Position numbers and translations under genes: made by a program. A DNA stretch of 64,000 nucleotides. It comes from JBFHIJ01 sp041596515 (lineage in GTDB: Bacteria > Bacteroidota > Ignavibacteria > Kapaibacteriales > UBA2268). The notes beneath the pieces were generated by a model that saw only the letters and a program-made list of their open reading frames with translations, had not been told where the DNA came from and did not search any database. The DNA lies in assembly GCA_041596515.1 (NCBI GenBank), contig JBFHIJ010000008.1:50426-114425 (forward strand), read 5' to 3'. Shown here piece by piece: positions 1 to 8,368 of the stretch; positions within the stretch are counted from its first letter, which is position 1; every line of letters starts with the position of its first letter.

Positions 1-1
1 A

Positions 2-1159
2 GTCTTTGCAGAAAACTTACCGGAAGGCTTTGACAAAGATTATAAAGTATATGAATATAACGGAATAAGAGACATTATGTCTGTCTTTTTCCGCGAGCAG
101 TACAAAGCAGCTGATGATTTGCTGATAAGTGCAGAAGCTCAATTCGTATATAATAAATATGCTATAGAAAATGAAAAATTTGGTGGAATCTATACTACAT
201 ATTTAGATAAAAATGGCAATCAGGTTGGCAATGGCGACAAACTTTTTGACGTCAACTATTTCTTTGTGAACCCTCGAATGGGAGCAACTTGGAACTTAGA
301 TGAAAATAACACTGTTTTTGGTTCAGTGTCATACACGACTCGCGAACCACGTATGAAGAATCTGTACGATGCTTCCTCTTCTAACACTGGGAACAGTCCA
401 CTATTTGAAGCAAAAGTTAAAGATGGTGAAGTTTACTATGACTTTGAAAACCCTCTGGTAAAACCTGAAAAGATGTTAGACTTAGAAGCAGGTTGGTCAT
501 TTAGGAATACCAATTTTCACTTCAGCGTGAATGGTTACTGGATGGAGTATTTTGACGAACTTGTAAAAACAGGAGAATTAGACATATTCGGGCTACCGGT
601 AGATGGGAATGCACCAAGAACCCGCCACGCCGGACTGGAGCTTCAGGCTTCATATCTATGGGAACAAGGCATCCCCGGGAGTATAAAGCCTTATGCTAAT
701 ATGACTATTTCTAAAAATGAGATATTAGAATGGGACTACATTGTAACAGATTCTATTAGAACCTCTTTAGAAGGTAACGATATAGCAGGGTTTCCCAGCT
801 TTATGGCTAACTTTGGTTTCATCTACGAATATAAGAACCTTTATTTGAATCTATCCGGAAAATTCCTCGGAGCCTCTAAGACAGATAATTATGGTGATAT
901 GCTCACAACAGACGAAGTAATAATGGATGATTTAAAGAATCGCTATGAGTATTACACCGATAATACTTTAGATGCTTTTACAGTTTTTAATCTGGATATA
1001 GCTTATACATTTAAAGATATATTTGGTGCAAAAAGCTTTAAAATACACACTCAGGTAATCAACCTATTCAATAAACTATATGCTGCAGGTGCAGAGGGTA
1101 GATTTTTCTTCCCCGCAGCCGAAAGGAGTGTATTTATTGGTTTTGAATTAGGAATATAA
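2..1159 (+). CDS. TonB-dependent outer membrane receptor, C-terminal part (5' end outside window)
   Basis: The reading frame is open from the window's left edge, so the visible 385 codons are only the C-terminal beta-barrel of a larger protein. Alternating aromatic and polar residues, a typical barrel segment (VNPRMGATWNLDENNTVFGS) and a final strand ending in an aromatic-containing FIGFELGI are characteristic of TonB-dependent receptors that import siderophores, cobalamin or glycans across the outer membrane. The phrase INLFNKLYAAG near the end is the usual 'NLFN..Y' motif of this family. The plug domain and TonB box are not visible, so the substrate cannot be inferred. A hairpin terminator follows the stop codon. 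Confidence 0.88.
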   Translation, partial: VFAENLPEGFDKDYKVYEYNGIRDIMSVFFREQYKAADDLLISAEAQFVYNKYAIENEKFGGIYTTYLDKNGNQVGNGDKLFDVNYFFVNPRMGATWNLDENNTVFGSVSYTTREPRMKNLYDASSSNTGNSPLFEAKVKDGEVYYDFENPLVKPEKMLDLEAGWSFRNTNFHFSVNGYWMEYFDELVKTGELDIFGLPVDGNAPRTRHAGLELQASYLWEQGIPGSIKPYANMTISKNEILEWDYIVTDSIRTSLEGNDIAGFPSFMANFGFIYEYKNLYLNLSGKFLGASKTDNYGDMLTTDEVIMDDLKNRYEYYTDNTLDAFTVFNLDIAYTFKDIFGAKSFKIHTQVINLFNKLYAAGAEGRFFFPAAERSVFIGFELGI

Positions 1160-1171
1160 TATTTCGAACAA

Positions 1172-1204
1172 GGGGCGTACTGCTCGGTGCGTCTCTTTTT
1201 TTTT
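1172..1204 (+). terminator. Rho-independent terminator after TonB receptor
   Basis: A 9-bp stem with several G-T pairs (GGGGCGTAC with GTGCGTCTC) is followed directly by nine T residues, 13 bases after the receptor stop codon. Confidence 0.75.
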
Positions 1205-1235
1205 AGACACAGCTAAATATTGAGATTCGCATAAA

Positions 1236-1411
1236 CCCAAAAATGCCATTTGAAAAAATGAAAATAGCTCTAAAGTCTCTAAATGGCAAGTGGTTGAAAC
1301 CCCTTGTTCAATCGGCAATTACGTAATATTTTCTTACAGAGAAAGTAAGTCTGCTCTTCGGTTCTACGGTCATTTACAGCACTATAATGACATCTACTGA
1401 CAAATCCGGGA
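1236..1411 (+). repeat. Dispersed MITE-like repeat, copy A
   Basis: This is a copy of the ~175-bp intergenic family also seen near 10.2, 15.9, 17.8, 25.0, 31.9, 48.2 and 53.9 kb. It starts CCCAAAAATGCCATTTG, contains the central hairpin (CAAG..GG, loop TTGAAA, CCCCTTG) and the conserved block TTACGTAATATTTTCTTACA, and ends ACATCTACTGACAAATCCGGG. It fills most of the gap between the TonB receptor and the DUF4328 gene. Confidence 0.85.
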
Positions 1412-1482
1412 TTATTGTTTTAAATTAAATTTATATTTAGTATTTTTAGATTTAAATATTAACACATTATCTGGATTGTTAA

Positions 1483-2220
1483 ATGAATCGTTCTTATACT
1501 TTAAAACCAAACACCGCCATTGCTAAAATTGCAATGTCTATTCTTGCAATTTTAGCAATCTTGTATCTGGTAAAGATTCTGTTTTTGTATTTAGACTTGC
1601 AGGTTTTCGAGCAAATTGCTAATGATGAAATAGTCGGGATGGAAGATATTGATAATATGGATTCCCGTAATATGTTACTCATCTATGCAACAATAATTGT
1701 TTTTATATGTAGTATCCTCTCTTTTATAGCATGGTTCTATCGAGCTTATAAAAATTTACATAAAATAAAAAGTCCTCTTGGTTATAAGCCAGGCTGGGCA
1801 ATAGGCGTCTGGTTTGTGCCCATCCTTAATTTATTCGGACCTTATAATATTATGCAAGAGCTTTATGACGAAGCAAAGAAGTTCCTTATAAAAAAGGAAC
1901 ATTCTTATGCTGATAAAATAAAAACGAATATTATAGTTGTATGGTGGGTGTTATTGCTTTTGTCATACGTTCTTTATAAGGTGTCTGATATTTTGTATAA
2001 AGATGCAGTAGAATTGGAAGTAATAAAAGATACTAACTCGATTTATATGTTAGCAAGTTCTTTTATGTTAATCTCTGCGTTACTGGCTATAAAAGTAATT
2101 TGGGACTATATGAAAGCAGAAGAGATTATACTTAAAGTAGCTGATGAAACAGATCTTATTAGGATTAGAAAAATCAGGCGTCCGAAATATAGTCAAGATG
2201 ATTCCGCTTTGGATGCTTAA
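1483..2220 (+). CDS. DUF4328 family integral membrane protein
   Basis: A 245-residue protein with several hydrophobic segments: about residues 13-36, 64-84, 104-122, 149-168 and 186-205. The stretch WFYRAYKNLHK followed by GYKPGWAIGVWFVPILNLF is the signature of DUF4328 proteins, which are found widely in bacteria and have no established function. It stands alone between a repeat copy and its own terminator. The charged C-terminal tail (RIRKIRRPKYSQDD) is probably cytoplasmic. Family membership is seen in the sequence; a role cannot be assigned. Confidence 0.8.
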   Translation: MNRSYTLKPNTAIAKIAMSILAILAILYLVKILFLYLDLQVFEQIANDEIVGMEDIDNMDSRNMLLIYATIIVFICSILSFIAWFYRAYKNLHKIKSPLGYKPGWAIGVWFVPILNLFGPYNIMQELYDEAKKFLIKKEHSYADKIKTNIIVVWWVLLLLSYVLYKVSDILYKDAVELEVIKDTNSIYMLASSFMLISALLAIKVIWDYMKAEEIILKVADETDLIRIRKIRRPKYSQDDSALDA

Positions 2221-2234
2221 ATAAAATATTATTT

Positions 2235-2261
2235 AAAGTCCCGGATATATTTCGGGACTTT
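2235..2261 (+). terminator. Hairpin terminator after DUF4328 gene
   Basis: A perfect 9-bp stem (AAAGTCCCG / CGGGACTTT) with a 9-base loop lies 15 bases after the stop codon. There is no long T tract, so its strength is uncertain. Confidence 0.55.
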
Positions 2262-2317
2262 CAAATCTCCCATCTTCTAAAAGTATATAAATCAAAAACT
2301 TCCTTTCTTTTATTTAA

Positions 2318-2348
2318 TTGATAAAAGCCTTTTTTTTAAGTACATTTG
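2318..2348 (+). promoter_or_regulatory. Bacteroidota-type promoter of mnmG
   Basis: TTG at 2318-2320 and TACATTTG at 2341-2348 fit the -33 TTG / -7 TAnnTTTG pattern with a 20-base spacer. The mnmG start codon is 35 bases downstream. The same geometry occurs before the DEAD-box helicase gene. Confidence 0.5.
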
Positions 2349-2383
2349 TAGACTTTTTGGCATATTACTACTGAAATATATAG

Positions 2384-4246
2384 ATGAATAATAAATTTGA
2401 TATAATTGTCGTTGGTGGCGGGCATGCAGGCATCGAAGCTTGCTATGTGGCCTCTAAAATGGGCATGCAAACTGCGCTTCTTACTATGGATCTTTCTACC
2501 ATGGGCAAGCCCAGCTGTAACCCGAACATCGGCGGCAGTGCTAAGGGACACTTAGTCAAAGAAATTGACGCACTCGGCGGAGCTCAGGGTATTTTAGCAG
2601 ATCAAGCTGGTTTGCAATTCAAAATGCTGAATATTTCCAAAGGCCCGGCAGTGTGGTCTCCGCGTGCGCAAATAGATAAAGACCTTTACCCGCTCTATAC
2701 TTACGACCTACTTCGCAGACAGCAGAATCTCACTCTTATTAAAGGGGAAGCTGCGGAAGTGCTTATAGAAAAAGATCAAGTTACAGGACTGATTACTGCA
2801 AACGGAGAAACTCTACACGCTCAGGCGGTGATTTTATGTGCGGGAACTTTCCTGAAAGGCGTGATGTTTACCGGAAGAGAAAAAGTATTTGGTGGCAGAA
2901 GAGGCGAACCGGCTGCAGATAAAATCTCAGAGATGCTTGCGTCTTATGGATTTGAAGTTGGCAGATTAAAAACGGGAACGCCTCCGCGTGTGCTGAATAC
3001 ATCCATTGATTATTCAAAAGTGGCAAAAGAATATGGCGATCCGGATCCAAAGCCATTTTCTATTCACACACCACGTGTGAAAAACACAATGATTTGCTAC
3101 TCTACTGCAACTCATGCACTAACTCATGAAATACTGAGAACAGGTTTTGCAGATTCTCCTATGTTTGGTGGAGATATAGAAGGCACAGGGCCAAGATACT
3201 GCCCTTCGATAGAAGACAAAATTAATAGATTTGCCCACAGAGATTCGCATAAAATCCTATTAGAACCGGAAGGCTTAAATACAAATTCTGTTTACGTAAA
3301 CGGATATTCAACTTCCTTAGCAGCTGATGTGCAGCTAAAAGGCTTGCGCTCAATTCCCGGACTGGAAAATTGCGAAATGATACTGCCGGGATACGCTATA
3401 GAATATGATTTCTTCTTCCCGTATCAGCTAAGATTTACGATGGAAACTAAACCTGTTTCAGGCTTGTACTTTGCTGGACAGATCAACGGGACTTCCGGTT
3501 ATGAAGAAGCAGCAGCACAGGGGCTAATCGCAGGTGTAAACGCTGCATTGAAAATACAGGGCAGACCTGAATTTAAGTTAAAGCGTTCGGAAGCTTACAT
3601 CGGCGTTCTTATTGATGATCTTATCAATAAAAATACGGAAGAACCATACAGACTATTTACTTCTCTTGCTGAATACAGATTGCTGTTGCGTCAGGATAAC
3701 GCGCGTACTCGGCTATCTAAATATGGTCATGATTTCGGTCTTGTTTCCGACTTCCTGCATGAAAGACAGCAGACATTTGACCAACAAGTGGAAGATGGTT
3801 TTGCACATATTAAAAATGTAAAGCTCAAGCAGGAGATTATCAATCCTTATTTGGAAAGCATAGGTGAAAGCCTTGTAAACAAGACAGTATCACTCTATGA
3901 AATGACAAAGAGAAGCAAAGTATTGCTAAAAGACATAATGGAAATGGCAGAAGACGAGGCAGATATTTTCACTCGCATGAAGAGCAAGGAAGAGATAACT
4001 AAATCAATACAGATTGAAATAAAATACGAAGGTTATATCCAAAGACAGAAAAAAGAAGTGGAATATTTCCTTAAAAATGAAGATAAACGAATACCCGAAA
4101 GCTTTGATTATGACAAGGTAAACTCACTATCCACAGAAGCACGTGAAAAGCTGAATAAAATACGCCCCCATTCACTAGGTCAGGCTTCCAGAATAGCCGG
4201 AGTGTCAGCCGCAGACGTTTCTATTATTTCACTTTACTTGAAATAA
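2384..4246 (+). CDS. mnmG: tRNA uridine-5-carboxymethylaminomethyl modification enzyme MnmG (GidA)
   Basis: A 620-residue FAD protein that, with MnmE, installs the (carboxymethyl)aminomethyl group on U34 of several tRNAs. The N-terminal dinucleotide-binding motif GGGHAG is at residues 11-16 and is followed by the diagnostic block KPSCNPNIGGSAKGHLVKE. Further family hallmarks are LKTGTPPR, FAGQINGTSGYEEAAAQG, the SLAEYRLLLRQDNA block and the C-terminal RPHSLGQASRIAGVSAADVS. Length matches the E. coli protein (about 629). Neither mnmE nor rsmG is adjacent. A Bacteroidota-type promoter lies upstream, and a hairpin-rich 600-bp gap lies downstream. Confidence 0.97.
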   Translation: MNNKFDIIVVGGGHAGIEACYVASKMGMQTALLTMDLSTMGKPSCNPNIGGSAKGHLVKEIDALGGAQGILADQAGLQFKMLNISKGPAVWSPRAQIDKDLYPLYTYDLLRRQQNLTLIKGEAAEVLIEKDQVTGLITANGETLHAQAVILCAGTFLKGVMFTGREKVFGGRRGEPAADKISEMLASYGFEVGRLKTGTPPRVLNTSIDYSKVAKEYGDPDPKPFSIHTPRVKNTMICYSTATHALTHEILRTGFADSPMFGGDIEGTGPRYCPSIEDKINRFAHRDSHKILLEPEGLNTNSVYVNGYSTSLAADVQLKGLRSIPGLENCEMILPGYAIEYDFFFPYQLRFTMETKPVSGLYFAGQINGTSGYEEAAAQGLIAGVNAALKIQGRPEFKLKRSEAYIGVLIDDLINKNTEEPYRLFTSLAEYRLLLRQDNARTRLSKYGHDFGLVSDFLHERQQTFDQQVEDGFAHIKNVKLKQEIINPYLESIGESLVNKTVSLYEMTKRSKVLLKDIMEMAEDEADIFTRMKSKEEITKSIQIEIKYEGYIQRQKKEVEYFLKNEDKRIPESFDYDKVNSLSTEAREKLNKIRPHSLGQASRIAGVSAADVSIISLYLK

Positions 4247-4397
4247 GTAGGTGTATAAAATTTACAACAATGTGGTTTATATTGTAACCAATGTGCTAAT
4301 ATATTTTAGTCCTGCGATTAACGTCAAAATGTGGATAAATAAAATGCAATGCTTCAAACTATTCAATAGTCTATATTTATAAAGAAAAATAAAAAAA

Positions 4398-4683
4398 GTG
4401 CCAAGTTGATATTTCAAATTGGCACGTACATTGTAATAAGTATCATACTCGATAAAAGCTCCATTTTTATATGCCTGTTTTAATGGAGCTTACTACCCCC
4501 GGGGGTCACGCAAGTGACTCCCGCTTTTTTATATTAAGCAAAGCTTATGCCAAACCAATATATGTTTGTAATATATTGATATATATTGTCTTACGAAATT
4601 TATTCATGTCTCTGATAAGACCATCTAGCACAAACACTTCTTCGGTTTTATGTTCGCGTAGAGAAAATTCATGAATTTTCTCT
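4398..4683. other. Gene-free interval with four strong hairpins/palindromes
   Basis: The 609-bp gap 4247-4855 holds no convincing gene. It contains a stem-loop at 4398-4425 (GTGCCAA / TTGGCAC, extended inward by TTGA/TCAA), one at 4456-4491 (10-bp stem AAGCTCCATT / AATGGAGCTT), a GC-rich terminator hairpin at 4501-4528, and a perfect 24-bp palindrome at 4660-4683 whose half-site is AGAGAAAATTCA. The density of structure suggests an untranslated RNA or clustered terminators. A single TGTGGATAA (DnaA-box-like) at 4330-4338 precedes them. Confidence 0.45.
4501..4528 (+). terminator. Rho-independent terminator
   Basis: The stem GGGGGTCAC / GTGACTCCC has a GCAA tetraloop, and a T6 run follows within two bases. 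It lies 254 bp after mnmG with no gene between, so it may end an unannotated transcript covering the upstream hairpins. Confidence 0.75.
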
Positions 4684-4855
4684 CCAAATAAAAAACGTCC
4701 TTTAAAGATGCAGCATGGATTCACATCAAACTAAAATGTACCAATCAATTCTACCGATCTCAATATATTATATTTAATATTTTTCAATATATTGAAATTT
4801 TTATTAACTTGTAAGAGTATAGCTTTAACAATAGAACTGTATAAGAAGGCAGGAT

Positions 4856-5521
4856 TTGAACAAAATATTATACATAATTGCAGGATTGATTTTATTTGCA
4901 GCTTGCAAAGACAAAGTATGGATGCCAGTGGATACAAAAAGAATAGATTCAACTAAGATATTCCTTTCTGCTGCAGGCAGAAGTACTGATTCTATTTTTT
5001 TGCAAACAAATTTGTCTGATGGCTATTATGTACGACTTTCTGTATATAGAGACACTTCAAATAAGTTAATTCAAGCTAAAACTTTATATAAAGCAGATAA
5101 AGCTCTAAAAATTCTTAATAAGATTGGATTAAACCACCATCCTAATGGACTTGGGTATGTAGCTGATGAATTCCCGGAATCATTCCTATATGTAAATTCC
5201 TTTGGCTCGAACCAGTGTTATATTAAGCTATTCAGAAAATCTGATGGGAAAGAGCTACTAAGAGGAGTTTGTGTAGATTCAGATGAGAAAGAAAAAGTTG
5301 TTGTATATATGACCAATTCTTTCTCTGATTCTGTTATTATCTATGATATGAAATATAATAGGCAGACTGCTGTAACGGATTTTGCAAGATATTTATCTGA
5401 GGCAAAACCAGCTACCGGAATGAATAATTACATACGCATAGATTCGATTTCAAATGAGGATATAACATTAACGCTTGAAAGACCTGAAATGTATATAAGA
5501 AAGAAATATAAGAGGAAGTAA
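4856..5521 (+). CDS. Small lipoprotein, paralogue of the next gene
   Basis: A 221-residue protein starting at TTG, with a short lipoprotein signal ending in the lipobox LFAAC (Cys17). The mature part is unlike any family I recognise. It is clearly paralogous to the gene at 5526: both carry a V(N/H)SFGS segment, then K..G..L..G(V/I)..D(S/A)DE.E.V.VYMTN..SDS(V/I)(I/F)..D, and both end in KRK. The two genes are four bases apart and probably co-transcribed with the third lipoprotein gene at 6224. Likely anchored in a membrane facing the periplasm. Confidence 0.72.
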   Translation: MNKILYIIAGLILFAACKDKVWMPVDTKRIDSTKIFLSAAGRSTDSIFLQTNLSDGYYVRLSVYRDTSNKLIQAKTLYKADKALKILNKIGLNHHPNGLGYVADEFPESFLYVNSFGSNQCYIKLFRKSDGKELLRGVCVDSDEKEKVVVYMTNSFSDSVIIYDMKYNRQTAVTDFARYLSEAKPATGMNNYIRIDSISNEDITLTLERPEMYIRKKYKRK

Positions 5522-5525
5522 TTTC

Positions 5526-6185
5526 ATGCTGAAAATATCAATACTCATACCCTTTATTCTGTCCTTATATGGATGTAATCAGAAGCCTATTCTTACTAAT
5601 GAAGAAGTAGATATAGATTCAACATATATTTATCTGGCACAAAATGATATGGACGGTTATGCTTTCGATAGTGTTCTTACAGATGGTTTTTGGCTGAAAT
5701 ATAAAGCTTATCGAGATACTACCGGAGATCTGCTTCACTCACTCACACTGATGAAGGAAGAGAGCCCGGTAAAAATTCTCAATGAAACAAGTTTTAGTCA
5801 TCTGCATAAAAATCTTGGCTATACAGGAGCAGATTTTGACAGCACTTTTGTTTTAGTACATTCTTTTGGCTCAGGCAATCCCCATTATATAGAAATGATC
5901 GAAAAGAAAACAGGGGAGCAATTATTTGAAGGGATTTGGTTAGATGCTGATGAACAAGAGCAGGTATTGGTGTATATGACTAATACAGATTCGGATTCTA
6001 TTTTTGTTTTAGATAACAGGAATGATACCACTATGGTGACAACTTATTTTACAGAAATATATGCAGATGTTCTCCCTTCTAAGTTGTGGGCAGACGTAAG
6101 AATAGATACAGTTACAAGCGAGTTTATCAGATTAGAATTAAATGATCGTAACTCCCATATAAAGCAAACTTTTAAGAGGAAGTAG
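5526..6185 (+). CDS. Small lipoprotein, paralogue of the preceding gene
   Basis: A 219-residue protein with signal peptide and lipobox LSLYGC (Cys17). It aligns along most of its length with the protein at 4856, sharing GFWLKYKAYRDTTG versus GYYVRLSVYRDTSN, the VHSFGS motif and the VLVYMTNTDSDS block, which indicates a tandem duplication. No catalytic signature is visible and no function can be assigned. It sits four bases downstream of its paralogue. Confidence 0.75.
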   Translation: MLKISILIPFILSLYGCNQKPILTNEEVDIDSTYIYLAQNDMDGYAFDSVLTDGFWLKYKAYRDTTGDLLHSLTLMKEESPVKILNETSFSHLHKNLGYTGADFDSTFVLVHSFGSGNPHYIEMIEKKTGEQLFEGIWLDADEQEQVLVYMTNTDSDSIFVLDNRNDTTMVTTYFTEIYADVLPSKLWADVRIDTVTSEFIRLELNDRNSHIKQTFKRK

Positions 6186-6223
6186 ATTGGCTTTAAAGTT
6201 TAACCTCTATGGATATTTAACTT

Positions 6224-6892
6224 ATGAATATTAAAATTTTAATTCTTATATGTTTTGTTATCTGTGCCATAGGCTGCACAGAAGAATATAAATGGGATCC
6301 TGTAGAGATTTATTTCTATAATATGGATCATGATCAAATGTATATCAGATCAAATAAAATTAAAGACGGAATATTATATCAGCAATTTATGATTAGCAAT
6401 TGTTATGGTTCACATGACTTTGAATATGTAACAAACTTTACTAATACAGATTATATCCCTAAAAAAGACATTAGTGTATTGAAGTTTAGCCCGGATCTTT
6501 CTCAGGACACAGTAATATATCCTGGTTTTAATAGAGATCAATGTTGTTTTTTCGCTGAAATTGCGATGCCCAATATACCTCTTACTACAAGGTATCTATC
6601 TGAAAAAACTTATTCAATAAATGACAAAGAGTTAAAAATAAAACTTGTTGAATTCAATGAGAATTACGAAGACACATTGAGAGATTATAAATTTGGAGTT
6701 ACTCGTGCTTATTTGCTCGAAGATTATGGATTTATAGCCTTCGGAATTCCTGAAGAATTGCATTACATTGTGTATAAAGTAGAGAACTCAAAGATTCCAA
6801 TTTCTGATTTAAGGGATCTTGTTCGAAATATTGACAGGGATTTTTGTAATGGTGAAAGTTCTTGTGTGCAAGAAGAAATTGCAGGGTACTAA
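6224..6892 (+). CDS. Lipoprotein of unknown function
   Basis: A 222-residue protein with N-terminal hydrophobic segment and lipobox CAIGC (Cys18), then EEYKWDPVEIYFYN. The KWDPVE(I)Y start of the mature chain resembles KVWMPVDTKR of the lipoprotein at 4856, so all three may belong to one loose family, though the rest is divergent. The C-terminus holds two cysteines (CNGESSC) that could form a disulfide outside the cytoplasm. Third gene of a co-oriented lipoprotein run. Confidence 0.68.
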   Translation: MNIKILILICFVICAIGCTEEYKWDPVEIYFYNMDHDQMYIRSNKIKDGILYQQFMISNCYGSHDFEYVTNFTNTDYIPKKDISVLKFSPDLSQDTVIYPGFNRDQCCFFAEIAMPNIPLTTRYLSEKTYSINDKELKIKLVEFNENYEDTLRDYKFGVTRAYLLEDYGFIAFGIPEELHYIVYKVENSKIPISDLRDLVRNIDRDFCNGESSCVQEEIAGY

Positions 6893-6919
6893 ATCACATT
6901 TTATTTAAAGAAAATTACT

Positions 6920-7193
6920 ATGCAAATCCTAATAAAAGAAAAAAAACAGTTCCGTTATCTGCCAATTGGCTTTGGTCTGATACTATTTTTTTGCTATAAG
7001 CCCGCTGGTATTTGCAGTTGTGGGTGGATATATTGTAGATTATTTTAGCCTGGGAGGAACTGATAATTTTGCTGCCTTAGGTTGGTGCGTAATTTTAACT
7101 GTCCCTTTAGCGGCTCTTATGCTGATAATCTTTATTGGAATTGTAATACATGACTTTGTTTTATTAAGAAGAAAAGGGAAGTTGAATAAATAA
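6920..7193 (+). pseudogene. Small two-helix membrane protein gene, frameshifted in a T7 run
   Basis: From ATG 6920 the frame reads MQILIKEKKQFRYLPIGFGL, then ILFF, then meets a run of seven T residues at 6987-6993, after which it soon stops. Dropping one T restores an open frame continuing AISPLVFAVVGGYIVDYF, a second hydrophobic stretch (VILTVPLAALMLIIFIGIVI) and a charged tail ending at TAA 7191. The restored product is about 90 residues with two membrane segments. The break could be an assembly error, a phase-variable homopolymer or true decay. It ends one base before the next gene, so it belongs to the same transcript. Confidence 0.65.
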
Positions 7194-7194
7194 T

Positions 7195-7740
7195 ATGAAA
7201 ATAGATACTTCCAGATTGGTCGACTATAAAGTGCCCTATTGGTACGAAGACCATATTATAGCTACTGAGGATAGCAGATATACCATAATAGCTTATAATA
7301 TTACAGAATGCAGAATGGGCTCGTATTCAGCACAACTTGGAATAATCTCAAATGATACAAACGAGTTAATTCTAAATACTGCTATGCCATATATTAATTA
7401 TACGTTGGATAATCCGATCGTTTATTTACAATCCTTAGCTTGCATAGCATTTAGTATATATGCTTTTAAAATAGGTAGTAAGAAATCAAGCAGACCATCC
7501 GTTATTTTAGATATGGAAAAAAGAATGTTCTGTATCATAAATGTTTTTGTTTCCTTCTATTACGAAATAAAGGAACATTGTCTTGAGACTAGAGAAATTA
7601 TATTCACAATCCGAGATTCTTGTGAAAGAGAAACTAAAAATCTTCAAGTTGAAAAAAGTATTATTGTGAATCTAGATTCGCAAAAATGGTATGATCTTGA
7701 ACAGTTTGAATTTGCTTTTGAATTATTTCATAAACAATAA
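7195..7740 (+). CDS. Hypothetical protein
   Basis: A 181-residue protein I do not recognise. It has no signal peptide. A moderately hydrophobic region lies around residues 80-101 (PIVYLQSLACIAFSIYAFK), and the C-terminus is acidic and aromatic. It starts one base after the frameshifted membrane gene and ends eight bases before the CHAP gene, so it looks like part of one operon. Neighbouring small secreted and lipoprotein genes suggest an accessory envelope or antagonism function, but that is only context. Confidence 0.55.
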   Translation: MKIDTSRLVDYKVPYWYEDHIIATEDSRYTIIAYNITECRMGSYSAQLGIISNDTNELILNTAMPYINYTLDNPIVYLQSLACIAFSIYAFKIGSKKSSRPSVILDMEKRMFCIINVFVSFYYEIKEHCLETREIIFTIRDSCERETKNLQVEKSIIVNLDSQKWYDLEQFEFAFELFHKQ

Positions 7741-7748
7741 TAAGTATC

Positions 7749-8345
7749 ATGAAAAGAAAAACTAAAATATTGGTCTTAATTGGCGCTGCTCTATCAATCT
7801 ATTTGCTTATATGGAGTTTCAAGAATTTTAATTGGAATAAAGACCACGAAATTGGTGATAAAATAGACAGTTTAAATAGTGTTTATGTTTATTACAATGG
7901 CGGTGTTGATAATGTTACAGAACGTAACACGGGTGAAGATGGCTATAATATAGGCTTGAAATATCAATGTGTGGAGTTTGTTAAGCGCTATTATTACGAG
8001 CAATATAATCACAAAATGCCGGATAGCTATGGTCATGCTAAAAGCTTTTTTGATGAGAAATTTGCTGACTCTACATTAAACACAACTAGAAATCTAATAC
8101 AATTTACAAATCCAGGTAGAAGCAAACCTTGCATTGGTGACTTAATTGTTTTTGGTGGTACGGTATTCAATCGGTATGGCCATGTAGCAATAATCTCTGA
8201 TGTCACGGACAAACAAATAGAAATCATTCAGCAAAATCCGGGACCTTTCGCACCATCAAGGGTATCATTTGGTTTAGATAGTACAGGTGGTAAATGGAAA
8301 GTAAAAGATAAGGAAGCTTTAGGATGGCTTCGCAAGACTAAATAG
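7749..8345 (+). CDS. Membrane-anchored CHAP-domain amidase/peptidase
   Basis: A 198-residue protein with a hydrophobic anchor at residues 7-22 and a CHAP (NlpC/P60-superfamily) domain. The catalytic cysteine is in YQCVEFVKRYYYE (about Cys74), and the catalytic histidine is in the RYGHVAII strand (about residue 144), preceded by the usual GDLIVFGG strand. CHAP domains cleave peptidoglycan cross-bridges or glutathionylspermidine-type amides. With the N-terminal anchor this one should act in the periplasm. It is tightly linked to small unknown genes on both sides. Confidence 0.82.
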   Translation: MKRKTKILVLIGAALSIYLLIWSFKNFNWNKDHEIGDKIDSLNSVYVYYNGGVDNVTERNTGEDGYNIGLKYQCVEFVKRYYYEQYNHKMPDSYGHAKSFFDEKFADSTLNTTRNLIQFTNPGRSKPCIGDLIVFGGTVFNRYGHVAIISDVTDKQIEIIQQNPGPFAPSRVSFGLDSTGGKWKVKDKEALGWLRKTK

Positions 8346-8368
8346 TAATATTTGTAAGGAAAATAAAA

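Noticed and set aside
4330..4338. Single TGTGGATAA (DnaA-box-like) after mnmG as an origin
   Set aside because: One isolated box without companions; the cluster at 47.8-47.9 kb is much stronger.
4471..4674. 67-codon frame in the post-mnmG gap
   Set aside because: It runs across the terminator hairpin at 4501-4528 and has no coding-like features.
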